DNA from: Murdochiella vaginalis
GTDB lineage: Bacteria; Bacillota; Clostridia; Tissierellales; Peptoniphilaceae
DNA: 64,000 bases
Direction of reading: 5' to 3'
Assembly: GCF_900119705.1 (NCBI RefSeq)
Contig: NZ_LT632322.1
Span: forward strand, 310,001 to 374,000
Part shown: piece by piece, positions 16,668 to 25,461 of the stretch
Layout: each line of letters starts with the position of its first letter
How positions within the stretch are numbered: the stretch's first letter is position 1
Made by a program: the position numbers and the translations under genes
The notes under the pieces: generated by a model
Databases searched by the model: none
Told to the model about the DNA's origin: nothing
What the model saw: the letters and a program-made list of their open reading frames with translations, nothing else

Positions 16668-18141
16668 GGATGCGGCGTTGCGCCACGCACGGCGAAAAGC
16701 GGAACGCGAAGCACGCTTGGCGGCCGGTGAATTTGAGGCGCCGGAAAAATCCGAGGTTGCGGATCTGCCGCGTGGCGTATACGATCTGAGAAATCCGTTT
16801 GAATATGATGTCAAGGTGGAAAACGGCTTGACAGAGGACATTATTCGCGAGATTTCCGCCAATAAAGAGGAGCCCTCTTGGATGCTGGAAAAACGCTTAG
16901 AGGCGTTGGACATTTTCAACGCTTCCGAGAATCCCAATTGGGGCCCGGATTTGCACGCCGTCGACATGAACCGCATTTCGACCTATGTGCGCCCCAAGGC
17001 ACAAATGGCTCGAGATTGGCAAAATGTGCCCGACGAGATTCGCGATACGTTTACCAAGCTGGGCATTCCGGAAGCGGAGTTGGAATCGCTGGCAGGCGTG
17101 GGCGCGCAGTACGATTCCGAGGTGGTTTACCACAATATGCGCAGTTATCTTTCGGAACAGGGTGTTATTTACACCGATTTTGAATCGGCGGTGCACGAAT
17201 ATCCCGACATCATTAAAGCCCATTTCGGAAAACTGATTACCCCGCGCCTGCATCGCTATGCGGCTCTGCATTACGCCGTTTGGTCGGGCGGCTCCTTTGT
17301 CTATGTGCCAAAGGGCGTGGATGTGGATATTCCTTTGCAGAGCTATTTTCGTCTGAATGCACCCGGCGCCGGTCAGTTTGAACATACGCTCATACTGGTG
17401 GAAGAGGGCGGCTCGGTGCATTTCATCGAAGGCTGCTCGGCACCGAAATACAATACGCTGAATCTTCATGCCGGCGCTGTAGAGCTCTATGTCAAAGAAA
17501 ACGCGCATCTGCGCTATTCCACGATTGAAAACTGGTCGCGAAATATGTATAACCTCAACACCAAGCGCGCACGGGTGGAAAAAGGCGGCTCCATCGAATG
17601 GGTTTCCGGCTCGTTCGGCTCGGCCTGTTCCATGCTGTATCCGTCCAGTCTTCTGGTCGGGGAAGGCGCGCGAAGCGAGTTCACCGGCATCACCTTTGCC
17701 GGAAAAGGGCAATATCTCGACACCGGCGCACAGGTGATGCACTATGCGCCTAACACGTATTCTACGATCAATTCCAAGTCCATCTCCAAGTCGGGCGGCG
17801 TCGCGATCTATCGCGGGACGGTCGATATCGGCGAGAATGCGGCGGGCTCAAAATGCTCGGTATCGTGCGAATCGCTGATGCTGGATGCGGAAAGTCGCTC
17901 CGATACCATCCCGGCCATTCGCATTGCTACGGAAGATGTGGATCTGGGGCATGAGGCGAAAATCGGGCGTATCGATGAAACGGCGATCTTTTATCTGATG
18001 AGTCGCGGCATTCCCGAAGAAGAGGCCAAAGCCATGATTGTGCGCGGCTTTGCGGAACCGATTGCGAAAGAGCTGCCGATGGAATATGCGGTGGAGATGA
18101 ACAATCTGATCACTTTGGAATTGAAAGGAGCGATCGGATGA
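16654..18141 (+). CDS. sufB: Fe-S scaffold protein SufB
   Basis: 495 residues, a beta-helix scaffold on which new clusters form within SufBC2D. Family signs are the YVRPK segment near 110, VPKGV-DIPLQSYFR near 218-233, HFIEGCSAP near 258, and the cysteine and histidine-bearing AGSKCSVSCESL and LGHEAKIGRIDE region near 405-440 used for cluster building. It starts inside sufC and ends four bases into sufD (ATGA), so production of the three subunits is coupled. Confidence 0.97.
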   Translation: MNRNEDAALRHARRKAEREARLAAGEFEAPEKSEVADLPRGVYDLRNPFEYDVKVENGLTEDIIREISANKEEPSWMLEKRLEALDIFNASENPNWGPDLHAVDMNRISTYVRPKAQMARDWQNVPDEIRDTFTKLGIPEAELESLAGVGAQYDSEVVYHNMRSYLSEQGVIYTDFESAVHEYPDIIKAHFGKLITPRLHRYAALHYAVWSGGSFVYVPKGVDVDIPLQSYFRLNAPGAGQFEHTLILVEEGGSVHFIEGCSAPKYNTLNLHAGAVELYVKENAHLRYSTIENWSRNMYNLNTKRARVEKGGSIEWVSGSFGSACSMLYPSSLLVGEGARSEFTGITFAGKGQYLDTGAQVMHYAPNTYSTINSKSISKSGGVAIYRGTVDIGENAAGSKCSVSCESLMLDAESRSDTIPAIRIATEDVDLGHEAKIGRIDETAIFYLMSRGIPEEEAKAMIVRGFAEPIAKELPMEYAVEMNNLITLELKGAIG

Positions 18142-19328
18142 GCACGTTGCATACCGAACCGAAACAAAAGAACCATATTTGCGAAGAACGGGGAAGTGAG
18201 CTGCCTGCGCGCACCTGCCGATGGCTGAAAGTCAACGACGTGGCAACGGAGCTGGAGCGCTATCCCGGCTTTATGCCGTTTGACGGTCTCACCGTTTCCG
18301 GCGTGGAAGGCGATGTCGAAGAAAAGGGCAAAGCCGAGCATAATTCCATAAAATATGGAATTATCACCCCAAAACAGGCTAATAAATCCATAAAATATGG
18401 AATTGAGGAGGCAAAAGAACCTCAAAATTCCATAACATATGGAATATCAAAAACGGCAGAAATCTTAAATCGGCAGAATTCCAACGTTTTGCGTGATTGG
18501 TCGATGACGGATGGCGCAGAAGAAACTCTATATTTCATGGCAACCGAGGAAAATCCCTCGCTCCAGGATCGATTGACCGTGCATGTTCCGTGCGGACACT
18601 GTGCGACGCTGATTCTCCATGTGGAAAGCGATGAAACGGTCAAGGGCCGTCGAAACGGCGTTCTTCACATAGAAGTGGAAGAGGATGCGGACCTCAAGCT
18701 CGTTTTGCTCAATCGCCTGAACAAGGACTGCATCAGCAATCAAAGCGTGTCTTTTACGGTGGCGGATGGCGGCAATCTGCGTATTGCCCACGTGGAAATG
18801 GGCGGCGCACGCACCAACTATCACCTCAGCGGCGATCTCGAGGGCGTCGAAGCGAAGATGGAAGAATACGTCGCCTATCTTGCCCAGGAGAAGGAAGCGC
18901 TGGATCTCTTCTACCATGTTCGTTTTCACGGGCTCTACACAGAGGGAATTATCCGCGCGGATGGTGCTCTGTTCGATGAGGCTTATAAGTCTTTCCGCGG
19001 AACGCTGGATTTTTTGGAAGGCGCGCGCGGCGCTGTGGGGGATGAAGAAGAGGTGACGGTGCTGATGAGCGAGAAGGCCCGTTCGGTAGCCGTTCCGATT
19101 CTGCTCTGTCATGAAGACGCGGTCCAAGGTAATCACGCGACCTCCGCAGGGCGCGTGGATGAAGAGATGCTTTTCTACCTCATGAGCCGCGGTCTCAGTC
19201 GACAGGAAGCGGAGGGCATGATTGTGGAATCGCGTATGGCGCAAACGCTGGATCGCATTCCCAATGTCGCGTTGCGCGAAAGTATTCATCAGGCCATTCA
19301 TGATCGTCTGACAAAGAGAAAGAGATAA
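18138..19328 (+). CDS. sufD: Fe-S assembly protein SufD with in-frame palindromic insertion
   Basis: 396 residues, partner of SufB and SufC. The C-terminal half is typical (HNH-like LCHEDAVQGNHATSAGRVDEEMLFYLMSRGL). Between about residues 65 and 115 the protein instead contains three heptapeptides NSIKYGI, KSIKYGI and NSITYGI spaced 14 residues apart, separated by lysine- and glutamine-rich spacers. At DNA level each is a palindrome near ATTCCATAAAATATGGAAT starting at 18343, 18385 and 18427. This AT-rich insertion sits in the poorly conserved N-terminal part and keeps the frame, so the protein is probably still functional. Confidence 0.92.
   Translation: MSTLHTEPKQKNHICEERGSELPARTCRWLKVNDVATELERYPGFMPFDGLTVSGVEGDVEEKGKAEHNSIKYGIITPKQANKSIKYGIEEAKEPQNSITYGISKTAEILNRQNSNVLRDWSMTDGAEETLYFMATEENPSLQDRLTVHVPCGHCATLILHVESDETVKGRRNGVLHIEVEEDADLKLVLLNRLNKDCISNQSVSFTVADGGNLRIAHVEMGGARTNYHLSGDLEGVEAKMEEYVAYLAQEKEALDLFYHVRFHGLYTEGIIRADGALFDEAYKSFRGTLDFLEGARGAVGDEEEVTVLMSEKARSVAVPILLCHEDAVQGNHATSAGRVDEEMLFYLMSRGLSRQEAEGMIVESRMAQTLDRIPNVALRESIHQAIHDRLTKRKR
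18343..18445 (+). repeat. In-frame palindrome array inside sufD (three units, 42-bp period)
   Basis: Three copies of an 8-bp-stem palindrome (ATTCCATA, three-base loop, TATGGAAT) start at 18343, 18385 and 18427, exactly 42 bp or 14 codons apart. The second has a mismatched outer base. The local base composition is far more AT-rich than flanking suf sequence. It resembles the intergenic arrays of this window in design (tandem palindrome plus spacer), but the period preserves the reading frame. Confidence 0.9.
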
Positions 19329-19330
19329 AC

Positions 19331-20620
19331 ATGAACGAACAGCAACAAAAAATATTGCGCGACCCGGGCTTTTCACTCGATGCCGTGCGCCGCGATTTTC
19401 CGTATTTGGAGGAGGAACAGCCCGTCATCTATTTGGATAATGCGGCAACCACGCAGCGTCCACGGCAGGTGCTGGAGCGCATGCAACAGTTTTATGCACA
19501 CGAAAATGCGAATCCTCTGCGCGGCAATCACCGACTGTCGCTTTACGCTACGCAGGCCTATGAGCAGGCGCGGGAACATGTTGCCCGCTTTATAGGTGCG
19601 AAGAGCGCACGAGAGATCGTTTTTACGCGCAATGCGACCGAATCCCTCAACCTTATAGCGTATAATTATGCGCTTTACGTCTTAAAACCGGGCGATGAAG
19701 TGCTCATCACCCGCATGGAACACCATTCCAACTGCGTCAACTGGCAATTCGCCTGCCAACAATCCGGCGCCACCCTGCGCTATGTCGAACTGGGCGAGGA
19801 TTACCAGCTGGATGAAGCGGACTTCGAGGCGAAGCTCAGTGAGAAGACGAAAGTGTTGGCCTTTAGTGCCGCTTCCAACGTCATCGCGACGTTGCCGCCG
19901 GTCAAGGCAATGATCGCGAAGGCGCATGCCGTCGGCGCTACGGTCGTGGTGGACGGTGCGCAATATGCACCACACAGCCCCGTGAATGTGACGGATTGGG
20001 ACTGCGACTTTTTCGCTTTTTCCGGTCACAAGATGGGGTCACCTTTCGGCATCGGCGTGTTATACGGCAAACAAGCGCTTTTGGAGGCGATGCCGCCGTT
20101 CCTTTTCGGCGGAGAAATGATTGAATATGTCGAGGATACATCCTCTACCTTTGCCGAGCTGCCTTATAAATTTGAGGCCGGCACGATGAACGTCGGCGGG
20201 GCCGTGGGCCTGGATGCCGCCATTACGTATCTGGAAGGGCTCGGTATGGAGAATATCGAAGCCTATGAAAAGGCACTGGCCGCCTACCTCGCCGAGGAAT
20301 TGGAAAAACTCGGCGGCGTCACCATCTATCGGCCGAAACACCACGATTGTGGCACCATGGTTGCATTTAATCTAGATGGAGCCCATCCCCATGACGTCTC
20401 CACGATTATGGATGCCTCAGATGTGGCCATTCGCTCCGGGCATCATTGCACGCAGCCGCTACATCGCGGCTTGCACATCAGCGCCAGCTGCCGCGCGAGC
20501 GTCGCCTTCTATAACACCGTAGCTGAAGTGGATGCGTTTCTGGAGGCAGTCAAGGAAGTGCGCCGCGTGATGGGCATTCCGGAAGCCGAAACGCAGACGC
20601 CGTATGGCGAGGAGGCCTGA
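19331..20620 (+). CDS. sufS: Cysteine desulfurase SufS
   Basis: A 429-residue PLP enzyme that strips sulfur from cysteine and hands it on as persulfide. YLDNAATTQRP is near residue 35, the PLP-binding lysine in FSGHKMGSPFGIG near 234 and the reactive cysteine in IRSGHHCTQPLH near 371, as in class II desulfurases. The start is two bases after the sufD stop with a modest ribosome site (AAAGAGAAAGAG). SufU, the usual sulfur acceptor in Firmicutes, follows at once. Confidence 0.96.
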   Translation: MNEQQQKILRDPGFSLDAVRRDFPYLEEEQPVIYLDNAATTQRPRQVLERMQQFYAHENANPLRGNHRLSLYATQAYEQAREHVARFIGAKSAREIVFTRNATESLNLIAYNYALYVLKPGDEVLITRMEHHSNCVNWQFACQQSGATLRYVELGEDYQLDEADFEAKLSEKTKVLAFSAASNVIATLPPVKAMIAKAHAVGATVVVDGAQYAPHSPVNVTDWDCDFFAFSGHKMGSPFGIGVLYGKQALLEAMPPFLFGGEMIEYVEDTSSTFAELPYKFEAGTMNVGGAVGLDAAITYLEGLGMENIEAYEKALAAYLAEELEKLGGVTIYRPKHHDCGTMVAFNLDGAHPHDVSTIMDASDVAIRSGHHCTQPLHRGLHISASCRASVAFYNTVAEVDAFLEAVKEVRRVMGIPEAETQTPYGEEA

Positions 20621-20621
20621 A

Positions 20622-21065
20622 ATGGACATGAAGCAAATTTATACACAGATTGTGATGGAGCATGCCCGTCAATCGGCGCATCGTCACGAACTGGCGGATG
20701 CGACGGACAGTGAGCGCGGCCATAATCCCAGCTGCGGAGACGATATTACCCTGCACATCAAACGCGAAGGGGATAGGATTGAAGAGCTTTCCTTTACAGG
20801 ACACGGCTGCGCCATTAGCCAAGCGTCGACGTCTCTGCTTTGCGAATTGTTGGAAGGAAAATCCGTAGAGGAAGCCAAACAAGCGATCGAAGCCTTTCTC
20901 GCGATGATTAAGGGGGAGGAGCAGGATGACGACGTTCTCGAAGAACAGTTGGGCGACGCCGTCGCGTTAAAAGATATTTCGCACATGCCCCAGCGCGTCA
21001 AATGCGCGGTGTTGGCCTGGCGAACGCTAAACGACATGCTGGAAAAGGAGAACGAAGAAAAATGA
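20622..21065 (+). CDS. sufU: Zinc-dependent sulfurtransferase SufU
   Basis: 147 residues with the start chosen at 20622, six bases after GGAGG. An upstream in-frame ATG lies within sufS and lacks a ribosome site. The three conserved cysteines are present: NPSCGDD, GHGCAISQAS and VKCAVLAW, which with an aspartate bind zinc. In Bacillus-type systems SufU takes persulfide from SufS and passes it to the SufBCD scaffold. It lies two bases from the sufS stop and overlaps the next gene by ATGA. Confidence 0.94.
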   Translation: MDMKQIYTQIVMEHARQSAHRHELADATDSERGHNPSCGDDITLHIKREGDRIEELSFTGHGCAISQASTSLLCELLEGKSVEEAKQAIEAFLAMIKGEEQDDDVLEEQLGDAVALKDISHMPQRVKCAVLAWRTLNDMLEKENEEK

Positions 21066-21637
21066 GGAGAATGCGAACGAGGATCGGTATGCTGAGCCTT
21101 GCCCTGCTTGTTGCGCTGAGCGCATGCGGAAACACAGCGAAACCGAAGAGCAGCGAAAGTGTTTTACAGTCGGTGGAATCGTCGGAATCCTCCTCGGCAG
21201 AGGAAAAGCAAAGCTCTTCGAAGGAAGAGAGCGATTCCGGCGATCCGGCGGCTTCTTCCGAGGAGCTGACCGAGGAGCAGAAAACGTACGAGAAGATCAT
21301 TGCGACGTATCCCGCCATCACCATGAAGGACGTCAATGACGCCATCGAGGACAAGGAGGAATTGCTTTTCTACGCCGGACGTGTCACCTGCCCCTATTGT
21401 GTGAAGTTTACGCCGACGCTGAAGGAGATCGTAAGCGATAACGAGCTGTCTCTCTCAGCGCTCGACACGACGAAGGAACCGTCCTTCCTGGACTTTGCCG
21501 ACAAACACGGAATCGAGTATATTCCGGCGGTGATCTATATTAAGGACGGAGAGGTACGATCCGTAAAAATGGACGATCCGTACCCGCGCGCAGATGTCGA
21601 AGCGGAAATGAAAGCGGTGGGTATTCCACTAAAATGA
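21062..21637 (+). CDS. Thioredoxin-fold lipoprotein
   Basis: 191 residues from the ATG at 21062, which overlaps the sufU stop. The N-terminus is a lipoprotein signal with lipobox LSAC (cysteine near 21), followed by a Ser/Glu-rich tether of about 45 residues. The C-terminal domain carries a thioredoxin-like CPYC motif (GRVTCPYCVKF) and a cis-proline loop (EYIPAVIYIKDG). It would sit outside the membrane and act in thiol redox or as a bacteriocin-accessory-like protein. Location at the end of suf hints at shared regulation with redox or metal stress, which is inference. Confidence 0.85.
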   Translation: MRRMRTRIGMLSLALLVALSACGNTAKPKSSESVLQSVESSESSSAEEKQSSSKEESDSGDPAASSEELTEEQKTYEKIIATYPAITMKDVNDAIEDKEELLFYAGRVTCPYCVKFTPTLKEIVSDNELSLSALDTTKEPSFLDFADKHGIEYIPAVIYIKDGEVRSVKMDDPYPRADVEAEMKAVGIPLK

Positions 21638-21669
21638 ATTTTCTTTCATTGCGGTGATTGATATTGCAC

Positions 21670-21698
21670 TTGTGAAGAAGTAAAGAATAGGTTATAAT
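21670..21698 (+). promoter_or_regulatory. Sigma-A promoter of the opp operon
   Basis: TTGTGA (21670-21675), 17-bp spacer, TATAAT (21693-21698). It leaves a leader of about 160 bases before oppA that holds possible hairpins but no element I can name. Confidence 0.8.
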
Positions 21699-21864
21699 TA
21701 CGACAATTGCGGAACGTTTTCAAAGGAACGGTTATTGCCTTTCAAAACGGAGAGTCGGCAAACGTCGGTCGTTTTCGGGATTTCTCGAAACGGTAGTACC
21801 GCAGTTGAAGTCGTACTGTTGTAGGAAAGAAGAACCGGTAACCAATGAGAGTAGGAGGAGAAAG

Positions 21865-23907
21865 ATGAACAGCAAGAAATTTGCTGCCCTGGGTTTGGCC
21901 CTGTTATTGGGACTGACCTCATGTGGGGCTCCGGCCAACAAAGATTCACAAGCCGGTGGAGACACCTCGGCAAGTGACACCTCGGGCGCAGCGCAGACGG
22001 GCGAAAAGCTTGAATCGGCGGACAAGGAAATCACCTTGCCGACTGACCGCGAAGTGCAGACGCTGGACTACGTCGTTACGGCGCTTGCCACAGACCATGA
22101 AATTAATGCGAATTTGGTAGATGGTCTTATGGAGACAGACCATTATGGCAAATTACAGAACGCATTGGCAGAATCGGTAGAACCGAACGAAGACTTTAGT
22201 GTTTGGACTTTTAAGATTCGTCCGGGTGTTAAATGGGTCACCAACCAGGGCGAAGAATTTGCCGAAGTAAAGGCGGAAGACTTTGTCACCGGTGTTCGTC
22301 ATGGCGCAGAATTCGCCTCTGCAACAGGAGATCTGTTAACGGGGCTGGTTGATGGTTATTCCGATTATCTGAAGAGTGATTTCAGTGATGCCGCTTGGGA
22401 AAAGGTCGGTGTCAAAGCGCTGGATGACTACACGGTACAGTTCACCATGCAAAAAGGCGAAGATGGCAAGCCGATGTCGGTTCCGTATTTTCACTCTCTG
22501 ACGACCTATACCGTTCTCTATCCGATTAACAAGGAATTCCTTGAGTCCAAAGGAAACGGCTGCAAACTCGGCGCGCCGAACAAAAAGGACTGCAAATTTG
22601 GTTCTAAGGAATTGGATTCGATTTTGTATAACGGAGCATTCATCCTGAGCGAGAACGTCGAGAAGTCAAAAGCTGTTTTGACAAAGAATGAAGACTACTG
22701 GGATGCCGAACATGTTTACGTCGATAAGATCACTCGTATTTTTGACGCTGGACAGGATCCCTATTCGACAATTAACGGCTTTGAAAAAGGCGTTTACTAT
22801 TCTGCTGCGCTGAATCCGTCATGGGAGAATTTTGCGGATTATGCGAAAAAATATGAAGGAAAGACATCCTATTCGCTGCCGAATTCGACGGTCTTTGGAG
22901 TCGTGTTCAATTTTAATCGCAAGTCCTTTGAGCATACCAATTATGCGACAGACAAAGCGATGGCGGAAGCTACGCATAACGCGATCTTGAATGAGAATTT
23001 CCGTAAAGCGCTGCGCGCGGCGTACGATGTGAAATCCTATTTGGGTGTCGGTATGCCGGAAGATTTAGCTATCGGAAGTATGCGCAACATCAACAACGTT
23101 GCCGAAGCGGCTGAGACTTCAGACGGAAAGAACTATTACGATTTGGTCAATGAAGCTTACAATAAAGACACGGGTGAAAACCGCAACCTGAGTGATGGGC
23201 AAGCCCCCTTCTATAGCAAGGAAGAGGCTATGAAGTACATCGAAGCAGCGAAAGCAGAAGGCGTACAGTTCCCGATTCACTTGGATATTATGGTCAACAG
23301 CTCTGCCGACACGCTGACGAAGAGAGCCCAGTCGATGAAAGACTCCGTCGAAAAGAATACCGAAGGCAACATCATCATCGAATTGATTTTACGTGATTTA
23401 GAGACCATCAAAGCGGTCTGCTATAATAATACAGATCCGGAGAAGATGGACTACGATATCTCCACCTATACCGGTTGGGGCCCGGATTATCATGATCCGA
23501 AGGCGTTCGTTGATATTTATAACGCAAAGAACGGCTATTACCTGAAGGCAATGGGCTTGGGTGAAGTTGGCGAAGATGGCAAAATCGTCGATGAAGATAT
23601 CAAAAAGCAAGTAGGTTTGTTGGACTACGATAAGCTGTATCGTGAGGCGGATGCTATTACGGACAATCTGGATGAGCGCTACAAAGCGTTTGCTAAAGCG
23701 GATGCCAAGCTGATCGAAAGTTGCTTCTATATCCCGACGTCGATGCAGACACGTTCGATGCGTGTAACCAAAGAGGTGCCGTTCTCAAGATTGATGGGTG
23801 CTTATGGTGTGTCGGAATACAAATACAAGGGTCTGCGCACGCAGGCGGATCTGGTCACAACAGAACAGTATAATGCCGCCATTGCGGAGTATGAGAAGAA
23901 TAAATAA
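21865..23907 (+). CDS. oppA: Oligopeptide ABC transporter substrate-binding lipoprotein
   Basis: 680 residues from the ATG at 21865, right after GTAGGAGGAGAAAG. The frame extends upstream from a TTG, but only the inner start gives a lipoprotein signal (lipobox LTSC, cysteine near 20). The mature protein is an SBP family 5 receptor (YVVTALATDHEINANLVDGLM, then PNEDFSVWTFKIRPGVKW) anchored outside the cell that captures peptides for the OppBCDF permease. It is the first gene of five. A hairpin with a T-run directly behind it would give OppA in excess over the membrane parts. Confidence 0.94.
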   Translation: MNSKKFAALGLALLLGLTSCGAPANKDSQAGGDTSASDTSGAAQTGEKLESADKEITLPTDREVQTLDYVVTALATDHEINANLVDGLMETDHYGKLQNALAESVEPNEDFSVWTFKIRPGVKWVTNQGEEFAEVKAEDFVTGVRHGAEFASATGDLLTGLVDGYSDYLKSDFSDAAWEKVGVKALDDYTVQFTMQKGEDGKPMSVPYFHSLTTYTVLYPINKEFLESKGNGCKLGAPNKKDCKFGSKELDSILYNGAFILSENVEKSKAVLTKNEDYWDAEHVYVDKITRIFDAGQDPYSTINGFEKGVYYSAALNPSWENFADYAKKYEGKTSYSLPNSTVFGVVFNFNRKSFEHTNYATDKAMAEATHNAILNENFRKALRAAYDVKSYLGVGMPEDLAIGSMRNINNVAEAAETSDGKNYYDLVNEAYNKDTGENRNLSDGQAPFYSKEEAMKYIEAAKAEGVQFPIHLDIMVNSSADTLTKRAQSMKDSVEKNTEGNIIIELILRDLETIKAVCYNNTDPEKMDYDISTYTGWGPDYHDPKAFVDIYNAKNGYYLKAMGLGEVGEDGKIVDEDIKKQVGLLDYDKLYREADAITDNLDERYKAFAKADAKLIESCFYIPTSMQTRSMRVTKEVPFSRLMGAYGVSEYKYKGLRTQADLVTTEQYNAAIAEYEKNK

Positions 23908-23924
23908 AGAGAAGAATGGAGAGG

Positions 23925-23956
23925 GAAGGGGATGAGAAATCTCATCCCCTTCTTTT
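23925..23956 (+). terminator. Intercistronic hairpin terminator between oppA and oppB
   Basis: Perfect 12-bp stem GAAGGGGATGAG with CTCATCCCCTTC, AAAT loop, then TTTTC. It lies 17 bases after the oppA stop and before the oppB ribosome site. It can end most transcripts after oppA or protect the oppA message 3' end. Confidence 0.8.
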
Positions 23957-23973
23957 CATAGTAAGGAGATAAA

Positions 23974-25461
23974 ATGGCAAGGTATATCATTACGCGTCTC
24001 ATTAAATCCGTAGTCTCCGTTCTTGTCGTTGTCAGTTTAGTCGTGCTCATTGTTTTTGAATTGATTCCGAAGACGAAGTCTTTTACGCAAGACGGCGGCT
24101 GGCAAAAAATTTCGGGAAATGCGAAGACAATTTACTACTACGGAAAACTGGAATCTCTTGGTTATTTGGAATTCATCCCCAATAACAAGATTTTCAGCGA
24201 TTTGAAGCCGGAAGAAAAAGGCAATGATAAAAAGGATAGCCCCGCACAAAAAAAAGTCATCGAGGATTTAGAGAAGCGTGGATTTACCGTGGAGACGCTG
24301 GATAAGTTTGATGAGCTGAGAGGGGAAAAGATTGCCTATCGCTATTACAATCCTCTCGAGCTGATTGGAAATTTCTTCGGTCGCTTAATTGTTTGCGACC
24401 ATAAAAACTATATTCAGGACCCGGAAAATCCGGACTTGGAGCGCGGATATCGCATCGAGAAAGACCATAACGGGCTTCCGGCGCTTGTTGGCTCGGGTAC
24501 CTTGCATAAATATATGATTTACCTGGACGGTAATTTTCCGTTCATTCACCAGAATTTTTTTACGCTGAATTTTGGGGAATCTTTCCCGGTACAGCCCGGC
24601 GTGATGACGTTGGATGTTATTACCGACGGGCAGGGTGCCGATAAAAAAATCGAGCAAACTTTTCCGACGGGTGTAAAGATGAAGTCGCCGCTGAATCAGC
24701 ACACGCTGAAATATAAGCCTAAGCTGACATCGATTGATACCAAACGCTTCAACGATCACTATGCAGATGGTAAGACGTTTAAGGAATCGATGTCCATGGT
24801 GCAGGTTTCTTATTTCTTCGGCATCGTTTCGCTCCTCATTACCTATGGCTTTTCCATTCCGTTCGCGGTGGCTATGTCCAAAAAGCCGGGCGGATTGTTA
24901 GATAAAATCGGAATCGGTTACATTAACTTGCTGATTTCGGTACCTTCTTTGGCGTTTATTTTCTTCATGAAGTACATCGGGATCCATCTCGGCTTGCCGG
25001 ATATGTTCACGCATCTGGGACCGCATGATCCGCGTTCATACATCATGCCGATCCTCATTCTCGGTTTGCTGAGCACGCCTTCCTTAATGATGTGGATTCG
25101 CCGTTACATGGTTGACCAATCCACTGCCGATTACGTGAAATTTGCAAAGGCGAAGGGACTTTCCGGCATAGAAATTTCGCGCCGTCACATTTTCAAAAAC
25201 GCAATGATTCCCATTGTCAGCGAGATTCCGTACTCGGTCATCTTGGCGATTTCCGGCGCGGTATTAACCGAAACTGTTTTCGGTATTCCGGGCATGGGCA
25301 AGATGCTGCCGGATGCGATTAATGCCGGCAACAACAATATGATTATCACCTTAACGTTTATTTTCACGACGTTAGCGGTTGCGGCGGTCTTTATCGGCGA
25401 TATTCTCATGACGATTGTGGATCCGCGTATTTCGCTGCAGGCGAAGAAAGGAGGCCGTTAA
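23974..25461 (+). CDS. oppB: Oligopeptide ABC transporter permease OppB
   Basis: A 495-residue membrane protein. The first helix (about 10-30) is followed by a long, charged extracytoplasmic stretch of about 230 residues, larger than in classical OppB (about 310 residues in total). Then come five helices with the importer EAA loop (VKFAKAKGLSGIEISRRHIFKNAMIP, near residue 390) that docks on the ATPases. AAGGAGATAAA precedes the ATG. It overlaps oppC by one base (TAATG). The long loop probably contacts OppA or the wall side, which is inference. Confidence 0.93.
   Translation: MARYIITRLIKSVVSVLVVVSLVVLIVFELIPKTKSFTQDGGWQKISGNAKTIYYYGKLESLGYLEFIPNNKIFSDLKPEEKGNDKKDSPAQKKVIEDLEKRGFTVETLDKFDELRGEKIAYRYYNPLELIGNFFGRLIVCDHKNYIQDPENPDLERGYRIEKDHNGLPALVGSGTLHKYMIYLDGNFPFIHQNFFTLNFGESFPVQPGVMTLDVITDGQGADKKIEQTFPTGVKMKSPLNQHTLKYKPKLTSIDTKRFNDHYADGKTFKESMSMVQVSYFFGIVSLLITYGFSIPFAVAMSKKPGGLLDKIGIGYINLLISVPSLAFIFFMKYIGIHLGLPDMFTHLGPHDPRSYIMPILILGLLSTPSLMMWIRRYMVDQSTADYVKFAKAKGLSGIEISRRHIFKNAMIPIVSEIPYSVILAISGAVLTETVFGIPGMGKMLPDAINAGNNNMIITLTFIFTTLAVAAVFIGDILMTIVDPRISLQAKKGGR

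Noticed and set aside
21699-21864. T-box riboswitch in the oppA leader
   Set aside because: CGGTAGTACCGCAG resembles a T-box sequence, but the conserved motif is incomplete and no terminator/antiterminator pair or specifier loop could be drawn.
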